Part shown: piece after piece, positions 22,761-33,940 of the stretch
Position numbering within the stretch: the stretch's first letter is position 1
Layout of the letters: each line of letters begins with the position of its first letter
NCBI GenBank assembly: GCA_016584305.1
Contig: JACEEZ010010096.1
Span: forward strand, 5,001 to 69,000
DNA length: 64,000 bases
Origin: Chionoecetes opilio
Taxonomy: Eukaryota > Arthropoda > Malacostraca > Decapoda > Majidae
Reading direction: 5' to 3'
Made by a program: the position numbers and the translations under genes
Notes under the pieces: model-generated
What the model was told of the DNA's origin: nothing
Databases searched by the model: none
The model's input: the letters and a program-made list of their open reading frames with translations, nothing else

Positions 22761-25700
22761 GTAAGGGGAGAGAATACGTGTGATTGGTTAGTGATAGGAT
22801 AAATAAAACGTGTGATTGGTTAGTGATAGGATAAATAAAACGTGTGATTGGTTAGTGATAGGATAAATAAAACGTGTGATTGGTTAGTGATAGGATAATA
22901 AAACGTGTGACTGGTTAGTGTGATAAATACAAGTGTGTTGGTAATGATAGGATAAGTTAACGTGTGAGTGGTTAGTGATAGGTAAATAAACGTGTGATTG
23001 GTTAGTGTAGGATAAATAAACTGTGATGGTTAGTGATAGGCTAAAAACAGTGTGATTGGTGCGAAGGATAATAAAACCTGTGATTGTGTAGTGAAGGATA
23101 CATCAACGTGTGATGGTTGTGTGGATCAAATAACGTGTGATGGTAGTGATAGAAAGTAACGTGTGATTGGTTGCTGATAGGATAAATAAAATGCGTGATT
23201 GGTTAATGATAGGATAAATAAAACGTGTGATTGGTTAGTGATAGGATAAATAAAACGTGTGATTGGTTAGTGATAGGATAAATAAAACGTGTGATTGGTT
23301 AGTGATAGGATAAATAAAACGTGTGATTGGTTACTGATAGGATAAATAAAACGTGTGATTGGTTAGTGATAGGATAAATAAAACGTGTATTGGTTATCGA
23401 TACTATGATAGGATACAGAAGACGTGAATAGCTAATGATAGGACAAAGAAAATGAGTGATTGGCTAAATCTGATAAAGAGAAGGCGTGTGATTGGTTGTT
23501 AATAGGCTAAAGAAAGCGAGTGATTGGCTAAGCCGCTAAATATATGACAAAGGCGGCGTCATTGCGGCATATATGGTTACTGATAGGATAAAGAAAGCGT
23601 GTGATAGGCTGCTGATAGGACAAAGGCGTGTGATTAGATGAGAACGTATCACATCACACACCCTCAGCCACTCCTCGGCCTGTGCCTCAGATAACACCAG
23701 TGACCATTATCCCTAACCAGTGGCGGAACTACATGGGGGCCTGGGGGGAACGTGCCCCCCCCCTATCTTAGGGTGGTGGCCCCCCCTTTTACATCACTTG
23801 TTCCGCCAGTGGTCGTACGTGCCTCGCCGTGACGCCTTGTTACAGGTACACTACGGGATAATTACTCGTTAATTAAGCGTCAGAATTCTTGTTACTAACG
23901 CGAAGGGTTGGTGGTTGCAGTTATACGCCACATCTCAAATCCTTCACTTTCTTTTGTGATAAGTAAGTCCACTTATATAGGGGGTTAACTTCCTATTTAC
24001 TGAGTCATATTCATAGGTGGGGTTTTTTTTTTATATACCGCTTAAGTATCTCAAAGCGTAAGCAAGAGACGCCGTCATCGAGGAGGGAAGGGGAGAGGCG
24101 GAGGGTTTGGGGGTTAAGCCTCAAGAAACGAGAGGGAGGATCGAGGCGATATGGCATCAAGAAAGTCACTAACGCAGTAACATAAGATAATAAGGAAGCT
24201 ACAAGAGGCCGCGAGGCCTACACGTGGTAGTTCCTGTCACCTAACACTACCTACATCCACCTTTCATCCCCATCCATGAACCTATCCAGCCCCTCTTTAA
24301 AGCTCCCTAATGACTCCGCACTAACTACCTGTCTACTGAGACCATTCCACTCATTCACCTTTACCTGATAGCCTTTCCTTCATCATATCGTGGTTCTCCA
24401 TATACCCTACAAAGTACCACGAACAAACATCAAAAACCTCACTCAGTCATGTACACACGATGAAGGAAAGAAATAGCACCAGGAAAACATGACGACACAC
24501 AAGATGGCTGGCTACTCACGGCAACAAACAGCTCAGTGGGCCTCCTGCACCTCGCTTACGGCCTGCTTCCTGCCTTCACCCGGCCTGCCCGAAGCTTGCA
24601 GGCAGCCATGGTACCTTAACACACCACAACACAAACGGTAACACTATAGTTTGATACGCGAATCCTTTAAATGCGTTACACAACAAACAAATATGAGTAA
24701 GCGGCAGACCACTCGTACTTCACACCGGCGCCGCCGCCACTGCCGCCAAGCCTCCAGCCTCTCGCTGAAGTTCACGAGGCAAGTACCAAACGGCTCGCAA
24801 AGCCTCGACACTTTAGCTTCATTTCACGGTTTTCGCCTTGATTCTTGTACTGTGACTTGCTTAAATTGTGTCTATCGTGAGCTTTAAGGTTCTATTTGAT
24901 GACAGTAAACGTGACAGATATATGAATACCTTGATTGTTGCAATAATTATGATCACAATTACTTCACTAATTAACTGCTTCAATTGTTTCCAAGTGTCTC
25001 TGAGATGTATGAGAATATATATATATAATATATATAATATATAATATATATATATAATAGATATATATATAATATATATATAGATAATATAATAATAATA
25101 TATATCATGTTCAATTTGTTAATGTTCTTTATTTTGGAGATAGAAAAATAAGAAGATTAAATCAAACTCCCGAGTCGGGAGTTTGATTTTTGTGTGTGTG
25201 TGTGTGCAGTGACGTAGCTGCGTGGGAGGGGCATGTGCCCCCTATGAAAATCCGGTGCCCCCCCACTGGCCTTCGTTTGCCTAGTGCCCCCCCTACTTAG
25301 CTGTGCCCCCCCATGCAGGTGCCCCTCTATTGATAGATGCCTGCGCTACGCCACGGCCCCGAACACCTCGCCCCAGCCTCCAGCCACGCCCCAACACCAC
25401 ACACTACATCTCAACACCCTAACCAACACCTGCAAGCACGACACTGTAATCACCATCCCCAAACACCACACATCACCGCCTTACCTTCCCCACACTGCAC
25501 TTTTCCCTCCTCGCGACACTTCCGCCATTACGTCACTGAAGTGTGCTGTGATCGCCCGACAGTCACGTGACCCAGCCAGTGCTACCACCATGCAGGGGCC
25601 TACCCACAAAATGAAAAGTGGGGGGGGGTGGCAATATATATATACATATATATATATTATTTATTCTTTGCAAAAGGGGGGCCATGGCCGCATGCCCCCC

Positions 25701-28700
25701 CCCCCCCCCCCCCCCGGTACGCCACTGGCTACCACGGTTGGGCGCCATCGATTATTGCTTGGAAAATAATTCAATGGGTTATTTTTCCAGTAATTGATAC
25801 TTCTGAACGATTGATGGATTGATTCTGATACCAAAAAATGGGGAAATGTGCCAGACATCAGCGGTCATATGGCGCTATGGAAAAACACTCAAAAAAATAA
25901 TTTTCCATTTTGAACGATTACTTTAATATGTGAAATACATGAAAGTGAATGCTTTATGTACGCCAATAAAGATTTCAATGTCCCTACGGTAGGTAACTCA
26001 CTTATTAAATTATTTAATTATCCAAGGATTTTATGAATTTGCATAATTCTAATAACTGCGGTAGCAATACTGCAGTGAATCGATAGAGTTTCCATAATCT
26101 CATATAAATTATTATATTAACTACAATCACAATGAAAGATATTCTGACACGGATCGTGTGAAAAATCATCCTATGGCAATGGTAGCTACCGTAGATAACA
26201 GTAAAGTCACCAGCTGCACTAATGTCGCCGGCTGCCAAATATTAGGAATTATAGCATCACTACTGCTGTGTATGTGCCACTGAAGATGATACACAGTAGT
26301 TTATATCATGACTGTATAATACTACCCTGTTTCAGCGTTGTTTTATGCTTTGTAGCTGCAAGTATAGACAGTTTCAAATTTCACTACTCTTTTTTTTTTT
26401 CGGGCGACGACGACGGCGGGAGGACACTCAGAACATAAACACTAACTGGCGATCTTAGTGTAGGTCGCCACTCTGGTGATATTTTTGTAATTTATTAATT
26501 TATAGCCATAATATGACACAGATGAAGACAACAAAATGACACAGACTCTCCAGATAGGCCCTATTCTAGCTTTCCTGAAGTCATGGATGTAGAAATGTAA
26601 GTATTAACGACCACCACACGTCTGTACATCGAAAAAAAACGTTGTCCTGGCGACTAGTGTTATCTACGGTAGAAGAAAAACAAACATGTGAAACACTGAA
26701 TAGTCCACGAACACTTGCTACATCCCTAGTATACTGTAACAATATGCTGAGAGTAATCGAAGTGGTGATGGACAGCAGTTCACTTATGAAAATGCAATCA
26801 GTAATCGCGTCGCAACTGTTGGTAGCGCCCTCCCCTGCGTACACCCCCCCCCTTCCCTCCCCCCCCCGGACCCCCGCCACCACCTTTCAACATGTAGTAC
26901 AACACAGACAGACACACCCAACAATAAAGGCTCGCCAAGTATCAAAGTTCATGTGTCATTTGCCAGCAGCTCGGTAGCCAGGCGTCCCACACTGGCCACA
27001 GCTCCCACACTATCACCCATGGCAGAGTATTTTATAAGCCAATCTTACTGGGCGACCTTCCTTGGCTATCCAGAAGGGTGGTAGTAGGCATACCTGTTTA
27101 AATTAACTACAGCTTTTTAGTATTATCTTCCCATTTGGTATGCTGTGTGACCCCTCCCCTCCCTTTCCATGCTGTGCTTATGAATCTTCCAGTGACACCA
27201 ACATATTTTCACCACGCAAACAATCGACGGGGAATATATGTCGGCACAAGATTATATAGACATTAAAAGAAGAAATATATAGAAATATATATATGTTTGG
27301 GGAAAAAAATCACGGCCCGCCACTCTGATGTTACATAGAAACCTAGGGCAGGGAGGCTCCCAGCTACGCCTCCCTAGTGCCCCCTCCCCCCCATTCATAG
27401 ATAGGGGAGAGCGGGGCAGGTTGCATCGAGGGTAGGTTGCATCATTGCCTCTAACTCGCATGTTATCACACGTACATCGTCTTAATACTACTACTACTAC
27501 TACTACTATAAACTACTACTACTACAACTACAACAATAATAATAAAAAGTTAATGCGAGTTAGAGGCAATGATGCAACCTGCCCCACTCTCCTCTACCTA
27601 TAATAGCTACTGGCCACTGCAAGGCCTTATGGGAAACTAGTCCAGACCGTGGCCTCTCTCAGGAATTTGGGGTCTTCGGCCCGGCAGCCTTGTGCCCAGA
27701 CGACCCTGCTCAACACAAACAATTACGATACACGTGGGAGAAATCAGGTCATGCCACTTATTGCCACAACTTGAATGAGTCTGCACGTGGTCAGCATATG
27801 AGGGCGAAGTACTTGTATACATGTTGTAATACACCTTCGCGTGCATTTTGGTGTAGCTGATAATAAGACCTTGCTTTGGTGTAGCTGATAATAGACTTAC
27901 TGGTGTAGTGATACTAAGCCTTACTTTGGTGTAGCTGATAATAACCTTACTTTGGGAGCTGATAATACTTACTTGGTGTAGCTATAATAAACTTACTGGA
28001 GCTATAATAAGACCTTACTTTGTATGATAATAAGACCTTACTTGGTGTAGTGCAATAAGACCTTACTTTGGGTAGCTGATAATAGACCTACTTGGCTGAC
28101 TGATATAGACCTTACTTTGTGTAGCTGATAAACTTACTTGTGTAGCTAATAATAAGACCTTGCTTTGTGGAGCTAATATAAGACCTTGCTTGGTGTACTA
28201 TAAAGACCTACTTTGGTGTGCTATAGACCTACTGGCTAGCTGATATAGACCTTACTTGGAGCTGATAAATAAGACATTACTTGGTGAAAGCTGATAATAA
28301 GACCTACTTGGTGCTGATAATAAGCCACTTATTGGTGAAGCTGAAATAAGCTTACTTTGGTTAGCTGATAATAAGACCTTACTTGGTGTAGCTGTTAATA
28401 AACTACTTTTAGCTGTATAGACCTTCTTGGTGTAGCTGATAATAAGACCTTACTTTGGTGTAGCTGATAATAAGGCCTTACTTTGGTGTAGCTGATAATA
28501 AGACCTTACTTTGGTGTAGCTGATAATAAGACCTTACTTTGGTGTAGCTGATAATAAGACCTTACTTTGGTGTAGCTGATAATAAGACCTTACTTTGGTG
28601 TAGCTGATAATAAGACCTTACTTTGGTGTAGCTGATAATAAGACCTTGCTTTGGTGTAGCTGATAATAAGACCTTACTTTGGTGTAGCTGATAATAAGAC

Positions 28701-29758
28701 CTTACTTTGGTGTAGCTGATAATAAGACCTTACTTTGGTGTAGCTGATAATAAGACCTTACTTTGGTGTAGCTGATAATAAGACCTTGCTTTGGTGTAGC
28801 TGATAATAAGGCTACCTGATACTGGACATCCTGCAGAAGGTGCCATAAGCATATTAGGGTTCCTCTGCTTGTGAGTAACCAGTGTTTACGCCTTGTTTTT
28901 ATTTCTCTCAGACAAATGAGCTCAAATCAAAAGCCCCCCCCCCCCCCCCCACACACACACAAAAACTCACATTTTTAATCATACCCATCAACAGTCAAAT
29001 AGCTGCATATTATAGCTGAGTTGATAAAAAGAAGATTCCTAACCTAAGTAAGACACTAAATTTGCATATTATCTAAGTAGGACACTTAAGTTGCATATTA
29101 TCACTCAGTGCTTTGCCTGTTATCAATACATTTCAATAATTTGGTGAAAGTATGATGATAAGGATGATAACAATAATAGTACGTCAAGATAATGAGGGTG
29201 GTAAGTCACATGGGTGGGTAATGTGCTGCTCTTCTATCACCAATTTCTTTATTCTGTCATTTAATCTCATCTATTCATTATTTTACACTTACAGCAAGGC
29301 CAAGATGTATGTACCCTTGGCCAGTCCTTTGTGATATGTTATAAAAAAAATAAAAAAAAATAAAAATAATAATAATAAAAAAAATAAAAAAAAAAAAAAA
29401 CATGCTGCCAGACCGAAGAACCCAAACTCCTGAGAGGCTTTGGAAAGGAGATTTAGTACTGTACTCATAAAACATACCTATAGCTTAGTTTCCCAAGAGG
29501 GTTAGGAATACTCCTTATGCTGACCTATGCTGACCCCAATAAGCTATAGGTTATTAGCTGGGCAGGCAGTGGCGAGGGTAGAAATGTGGCCCGAAAGTTA
29601 ATGACATCAACCTTTAGTTATGTTGTCTAGCCACTTTATTGCACTTTCTATTTTTTAATCCCTTGTCCCAACTCTTGTGTCTAAGCCTTGGCGAGCTTAA
29701 GCCTGTGTTGTGCTGTGAGGGAATACCACACCCCTCACACTTCTGCCCTCTCTACAGC

Positions 29759-29789
<31 letters not shown>

Positions 29790-31508
29790 TCTGATACCTC
29801 TTTACTAAGCCATCTGTATGATTGATAACTGTTTAAGTATATAAAAAACATAAGCAAAAAAAAAAAAAAAAAGAGAAAGGCTTAACACTTAACCAAGGAT
29901 AGTATATAGAAGTATTATCCTTCACTTAACCCCCCCCCCCCCCCCCCCACAGCATGACTGCCTGCCCCGGGTCCACACTGGTGACGTCAGCGTGGTGGAG
30001 GAGCGCCCGGGCATGTGCTGCGCCCTCTACAACCTGTGCTGCTTCAGGGAGACCTTCAGGATCTCATCCAAGCGGAGGCAGGAGCCCGCCACCCTACCCA
30101 TCCTCCACCGGTTCAACGTGCAGCCCCCCAGCGGTGAGCCCCCCAGCAGCCGGCCGCCCAAGCCACGCCCTTCCTCCCCGGCACAGGACTCATCCCCCAA
30201 ACAAGACCAAGACTCGCCAAAGAGGCCAGGCTTCCTTCGCCCTCAGGTCACCAAGAAACAGAAGTCTCTCTTCAGACCCAATCGTCCTGATGGGCTCAAG
30301 AAGCTTTCTGGCAGTGCTGATGACAATGTTGAGGAACCAAAGAAACCAGGAGTCGCCTCATGCTGCCCAGCATCCTAGCAAACAGGTATTCTGCTGATAC
30401 AGGAAATCCCACGCAGTTGAAGGTGACCTCGCGACCTGCTGGCTCAGACATCCGCCAGGAGGTTGCCGCCCATGAGGTTGGGCGGGCCGAGGCGATGGGA
30501 GCCCGGCGCCTCGATGCCTCCATCAACCCTGTGGTGACGCGCAAGAGGCTGCTGGTGAGCACTGGAGTGCGCCAGGGGAGGCGTGAGGGCAGGAAGCAGG
30601 AGGCAGAACAGGAAGCAAATGACAGGAAGCCTCAAGGCCCTCCAGCACGCGAGGGTCGTCGGCAGGGCGGCGGGAGAAGCGCCCTGCGACCAGCGACATC
30701 CGGCAAGGCACAGGTGACAACAGAGGCAGGCCAGGAGAACTCTCGCTCACCAAAGACCAGAAGACCTGTCCAGGCTGCACCCACTCCCTCTGTCCAACCC
30801 TCACAAGATGCCACCCCTACATTAACTGTTAGGAAGACACCAAAAGCAGCTCCACAGACTGTACAGACACCTGAACCTGTGAAGGAAAGTCAGGAACCAG
30901 CTGCTAAGGAGGAGGCAAAGGAGCCAATGGAATCAACAGTCAGTGACGTGAAAGATGCGCCTGATACTCCTCTTGCCACCCCATCAACACCTGCTGAACA
31001 GACTCCAGTGGAGGAGAAAAACCCTACTGCAGCGGCAAGCCAGGCAGAGGAAGTCATGGAGAAAGCACCAGAATCACCAACTGAGGCAGCGGTGGAAACA
31101 GAAGCAGAGACAGCCTTGGACGCCGCTGAGCCAGAGGAAGCACCAGCAAAGACTGCCTTCATGCCACCTGAGATTGTAGTAGACATTCCTGAAGAACCAA
31201 AAGTGGAGACACCCAGCACCAAGGAGGAGGCAGTAACAGGGCAATCAGGAGGCTCTCGATCCAGAAAGTCAGGCGGGGCAGCTGCAGCCAAGGACCAGAC
31301 ACGGACACGCAGCGGCGAGCAGACGCGAGGAAGGGGCAGAGGTCAGACAGGGGACAGGACAGCTTCGAGGACAGCAGATCAGGCTGCCGTGAGGGGCGCG
31401 TCGGACACCACTCGGCAGACAGAAGTGAGGGGACATTCAAGGGCAAGGAGTCGCCCCGAGGCAGAAGAGGCGACACCCCCCCAGGCCACCTCAAGGGCAA
31501 GAGGTTAA
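22575..31508 (+). CDS. Tandem double-cysteine-motif secreted protein, unknown family
   Basis: I infer a two-exon gene: exon 1 (22575-22760) ends in a GTAAGG donor, and exon 2 starts at 29953 after a C-rich tract and CAG. Both junctions are phase 0. The N-terminus is signal-peptide-like (R-W-A-V-V-V-V-V-W, probable cleavage after AQG). The mature part has two matching cysteine modules, C-x3-C-x10-CC-x5-CC (exon 1) and C-x3-C-x18-CC-x5-CC (exon 2), so the intron falls between repeats. A long disordered tail follows, first Pro/Lys-rich, then Ala/Glu/Pro-rich, ending in RGRG-like Arg/Gly segments. The tail changes frame once between 30333 and 30376. The C-x3-C-x(8-12)-CC part recalls the cysteine-rich stretch of crustins, but no WAP core follows, so I do not assign that family. 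Function unknown; extracellular location inferred. Confidence 0.6.
22765..23395. repeat. 32-bp minisatellite, about 20 copies
   Basis: The unit contains GTGTGATTGGTTAGTGATAG followed by GATAAATAAAAC. It starts 5 bp after the exon 1 donor. The outer copies are near perfect, but the centre (about 22910-23165) has many one- to four-base deletions. Degenerate relatives continue to about 23640. Confidence 0.93.
23717..23812. mobile_element. hAT-like MITE, about 96 bp
   Basis: Ends CCAGTGGCGGAAC and GTTCCGCCAGTGG are imperfect inverted repeats (12 of 13), with C-runs and G-runs between. CAGTGGCG ends are common among animal hAT-derived MITEs. It lies in the intron, as does the unremarkable flank 23813-24180. 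Confidence 0.55.
24181..24420 (-). pseudogene. LINE ORF2 C-terminus, CR1-like, inverted
   Basis: Read on the minus strand, the segment encodes NEWNGLSRQVVSAESLGSFK followed by EGLDRFMDGDERWM and a stop at 24251-24253. This is the WNxLP...SFKxxLDxxM ending of LINE ORF2 proteins. The 3' part contains CCACGTGTAGGCCTCGCGGC and ends in TTATCTTATG-type repeats, as CR1-like elements do. Related tails occur at 46437 and 49727. It lies in the intron of the cysteine-rich gene. Confidence 0.78.
24421..25206 (+). other. Intronic, no exon seen
   Basis: Moderately GC-rich to about 24800, then AT-rich with an (AT)n array at 25015-25105 and a short palindrome (CCCGAGTCGGGAGTTTGATT with its partner) at 25160-25190. 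No further exon of the cysteine-rich gene was recognised. Confidence 0.5.
25207..25731. mobile_element. Possible hAT-like element with CAGTG ends
   Basis: It starts CAGTGACGTAGC at 25207 and ends GGTACGCCACTG near 25731, imperfect inverted ends of the CAGTGGCGTA type. The interior contains repeated GTGCCCCCC phrases and long C-runs. No transposase is seen, and no 8-bp duplication is readable, so this could be two adjacent fragments. Confidence 0.45.
25732..26185 (+). other. Intronic, no exon seen
   Basis: Unique AT-rich sequence. A phrase (GTGCCAGACATCAGCGGTCA, 25849) resembles one at 37109 (GTGCCAGACATCAGAGGTCA), so part belongs to another dispersed repeat. Confidence 0.5.
26186..26672 (+). 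mobile_element. MITE with CTACCGTAGATAACA ends (copy 1)
   Basis: Inverted ends CTACCGTAGATAACA and TGTTATCTACGGTAG bound 487 bp. The same element occurs inverted at 46554-47033, sharing TGTGTATGTGCCACTGAAGA, a TTTTTTTTTCGGGCGACGAC block and ATTTGTAATTTATT-type sequence. No coding capacity. It is a non-autonomous DNA transposon of unassigned superfamily. Confidence 0.8.
26673..27401 (+). other. Intronic, no exon seen
   Basis: Unique sequence with a C-run near 26845 and no convincing exon. Short open frames here lack known motifs. Confidence 0.5.
27402..27600. mobile_element. Foldback element with AGGGGAGAGCGGGGCAGG ends
   Basis: The left arm contains AGGTTGCATCATTGCCTCTA and the right arm its complement (TTAGAGGCAATGATGCAACC). 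The loop is (ACT)n/(TAA)n. Ends read TAGGGGAGAG and CTCTCCTCTA. A relative at 62254-62607 carries a SINE insertion. Confidence 0.8.
27855..28810. repeat. 30-bp minisatellite, about 30 copies
   Basis: The unit contains TTTGGTGTAGCTGATAATAA followed by GACCTTAC. The second half (28435-28810) is almost perfect; the first half (27880-28435) is full of small deletions. It lies within the 7.2-kb intron. Confidence 0.95.
28811..29952 (+). other. Intron end, no additional exon seen
   Basis: Contains poly-C 28936-28950, A-rich tracts 29340-29402 and 29855-29872, (GA)n 29759-29785 and, just before exon 2, a run of about 20 C that serves as the pyrimidine tract of the acceptor. No other coding exon was recognised. 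Confidence 0.55.
29953..30378 (+). CDS. Exon 2 start: second cysteine module and basic linker
   Basis: It continues exon 1 in phase 0 with HDCLPRV, so the C-x3-C pair spans the junction (C-M | H-D-C). GMCCALYNLCCFRETF is the second CC-x5-CC core. A KRR dibasic site follows, which could be a prohormone-convertase-like cleavage point, though this is speculative. The rest is Pro/Lys/Ser-rich. In this frame a TAG stop occurs at 30376-30378, but the next frame stays open from 30333 for over 1.1 kb. Confidence 0.62.
   Translation, partial: HDCLPRVHTGDVSVVEERPGMCCALYNLCCFRETFRISSKRRQEPATLPILHRFNVQPPSGEPPSSRPPKPRPSSPAQDSSPKQDQDSPKRPGFLRPQVTKKQKSLFRPNRPDGLKKLSGSADDNVEEPKKPGVASCCPAS
30333..31508 (+). 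CDS. Exon 2 continuation in shifted frame: disordered tail
   Basis: Open from 30333 to the TAA at 31506-31508 (about 390 codons), with coding-like third-position preference and no stop. Early residues include ILANRYSADTGNPTQLKVTS and LDASINPVVTRKRLLVSTG. Later parts are rich in Pro/Ala/Glu/Thr and then in Arg/Gly/Ser. Returning the two frames to one needs a single-base gain within 30333-30376, consistent with an assembly deletion. A separate gene starting at the ATG 30360 is less likely, as no promoter or splice acceptor is seen. Confidence 0.55.
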   Translation, partial: GTKETRSRLMLPSILANRYSADTGNPTQLKVTSRPAGSDIRQEVAAHEVGRAEAMGARRLDASINPVVTRKRLLVSTGVRQGRREGRKQEAEQEANDRKPQGPPAREGRRQGGGRSALRPATSGKAQVTTEAGQENSRSPKTRRPVQAAPTPSVQPSQDATPTLTVRKTPKAAPQTVQTPEPVKESQEPAAKEEAKEPMESTVSDVKDAPDTPLATPSTPAEQTPVEEKNPTAAASQAEEVMEKAPESPTEAAVETEAETALDAAEPEEAPAKTAFMPPEIVVDIPEEPKVETPSTKEEAVTGQSGGSRSRKSGGAAAAKDQTRTRSGEQTRGRGRGQTGDRTASRTADQAAVRGASDTTRQTEVRGHSRARSRPEAEEATPPQATSRARG

Positions 31509-31530
31509 GGGAGGAGGGGTTCTGAGCACT

Positions 31531-31751
31531 TTAAACCCTTCACACCCAGATCTTTCCTTTGCTATAAAAAATTGTATGTTGTCGAGCCATAAAATTACGA
31601 AAAGTAACTGAATATACCAAATTAGTTAGTCGACATGGATACTAAACAGGTCATATCTATTAAAATATTGCTTATACATAGGTATTCACGCAAATCGTAT
31701 AATGGTATCCAAATTGCAATGGAAATTATGTTGTGGGCCTCAAGGGGTTAA
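31531..31751 (-). mobile_element. piggyBac-like MITE (copy B), probably in the 3' UTR
   Basis: Full-length inverted copy of the TTAA-flanked MITE, bounded by TTAA at 31531 and 31748. It begins 22 bp after the stop codon of the cysteine-rich gene, so it is probably transcribed as 3' UTR. Confidence 0.85.
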
Positions 31752-32419
31752 AGCAACTCTGAATACTTACCACAGGACATAACTACGGTAGCTACCTTTA
31801 GGTTTACATAAGTGTACAACATATACTTTCTTAAATGTTTTGATACTTTGTTTCAGTTATTGTTGTAGATACGAGTCGTCAAAAAAGGGCAAAACTTTGG
31901 TGTGATGTATACTGTCATGTTGCAAGTTGAATTCAAAGCATGTATGTTTATGTATATATATGTCATTCCAGTTGCAACAAAAAATATAACCTTTTCTTAC
32001 ATAAGTGTTTTGGCAGACCCCAGCGACACATTCCCCGTGCCTGCCCCTGCAACTCAGAAAAAGGTGTTATTCTATACTGGTTTTTTTACGAGGTCAAAAA
32101 TCCTGACCCCTTGCTGCTTACCGACTGATATTTGATGCCAGATGGGAATAGTATGGTTCTTCTTAAGTTCAGTTTATTTTATCATAGTTAACCATAGTAT
32201 CAGGTAAATAGAGGCATAACTTTAAGCATGAGACCTTAAAATAGAATGGAACTTTCGCTTCACAAAAAAAAAATACTCTAGTCACTGATCACCACAGCTG
32301 ATCACCACAGGAACTTCACCATAACTCATGCTATGCCTTTACCCATGCTTTACTCATCACCAGTCCAGTAACTATGAGTCTAGAGCCATGTCACTTCACA
32401 ATGCACCTATACAAACACC
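31752..32419. other. AT-rich, no gene seen
   Basis: Unique sequence, probably 3' flank of the upstream gene. A phrase about AGTTTATTTTATCATAGTTA (32170) is mirrored at 41052 (TAACTATGATAAAATACAACT), so a dispersed repeat is likely. Confidence 0.5.
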
Positions 32420-33220
32420 ACTACAACAACTCAAGTCTTTGCAGGAATTATATGAAGCCAGGATGCTAGTCAGAAGTAATAATAAAAATATATAAAAAAA
32501 AAAAAAAAAAAAAAAAGCAGTTTCTATCACTTTCAAGCATATTACAAGTTCCTTTACATCAATTTAACCATAAAATATCTTGCTTCCCACACCTAGACTA
32601 CAACAACTCAAGTCTTTGTAGGAATTATAATTATGAAGCCAGAATGCAAGTTAAAAGTATAAAAAAAAAAAAAAAAAAAAAAGCTGTTTCTATCACTTTC
32701 ATGCATATTACAAATTCCTTTACATCAATTTAACCATAAAATATCTTGCTTCCCACACCTAGACTACAACAACTCAAGTCTTTGCAGGAAGTATAATTAT
32801 GAAGCCAGAATGAAAGTTAAAAGTATAAAAAAAAAAAAAAATTAAAAAAAACAGTTTCTATCACTTTCATGCATATTACAAGTTCATTTACATAAATTTA
32901 TCTATACAATCTCCTGCTTCCCACACCTAGACTACAAGCACTCAAGTCCTTGCTGGTAACTGGTATATGGAGCCAGCACATGCTAGTCACAAGTAATACA
33001 AAAACCAGTTTCATGCATGTTGTAAGTTTTTTTACATCAATTTAACCCAAACATATCTTGCTCCCCAGGAATTATATGAAGACAATGCTAGACAAGTTTA
33101 TATATAAAAATAAAAAATAAATAAAAAAATAAAACCCCGCAGCTGAATCAGTTTCAAGTACAGGTTGAAAGTTATTTTTACATCAAGTTAACCAAAACAA
33201 CACTTGCTTTCCCAAACCTT
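32420..33220. repeat. About 170-bp tandem repeat, 5 copies
   Basis: Units begin near 32420, 32597, 32763 and 32927, with a partial one near 33067. Each contains ACAACTCAAGTCTTTGCAGG, an A-rich block, TTTCTATCACTTTCATGCAT and CCTTTACATCAATTTAACCA. The A-rich block varies in length between units. Confidence 0.9.
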
Positions 33221-33221
33221 T

Positions 33222-33940
33222 GTCACTTATGTAGAGTTATTGCTACACACCCTGTCACTTATGTAGAGTTATTGCTACACACCGTCACTTATGTAGAGTT
33301 ATTGCTACACACCGTCACTTATGTAGAGTTATTGCTACACACCGTCACTTATGTAGAGTTATTGCTACACACCGTCACTTATGTAGAGTTATTGCTACAC
33401 ACCGTCACTTATGTAGAGTTATTGCTACACACCGTCACTTATGTAGAGTTATTGCTACACACCGTCACTTATGTAGAGTTATTGCTACACACCGTCACTT
33501 ATGTAGAGTTATTGCTACACACCCTGTCACTTATGTAGAGTATTGTACACCCTGTCACTTAGTAGAGTTATGCTACACACCCTGGCACTTATGTAGAGAT
33601 TATGTAACACCGTCACTTATTCAGTTTTGCCACAACCGCACTTATGTAGAGTTATTGCTACACACCCTGTCATTATGTAATTATTGCTACATCATAGAAG
33701 TTTAAACACGTCGATTATGTAGAGTTATGGGTACACAACCCACTTAGTTTTAACCGTCCCCTAGTAGAGTTATTGCTACACACGTCATATGTAGAGTATA
33801 TGCTACAACACCGTCACTTATGTAGAGTTATTGCTACACACCTGTCTATGTAGAGTATTGTAACACCGTCCTTATGTGAGTATTGGCTACACACTCATTA
33901 TTAACTATGTACGACGACCCTGTCACTTATAAACCTGTCC
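33222..33940. repeat. 30-bp minisatellite, about 23 copies
   Basis: The unit GTCACTTATGTAGAGTTATT plus GCTACACACC is near perfect to 33535, then increasingly riddled with small deletions. Confidence 0.93.

Noticed and set aside
24490..24640. Possible first exon or promoter (moderate GC, ATGGCTGG)
   Set aside because: The open frame is very short, no matching downstream exon was found, and it lies inside the intron of the cysteine-rich gene.
25284..25769. Possible 161-residue protein
   Set aside because: It overlaps a C-run-rich hAT-like element and an (AT)n/poly-C stretch; no domain and low complexity.
30523..31500. Minus-strand frames opposite the long exon
   Set aside because: Shadow frames of the plus-strand coding region, with no splice sites or domains of their own.
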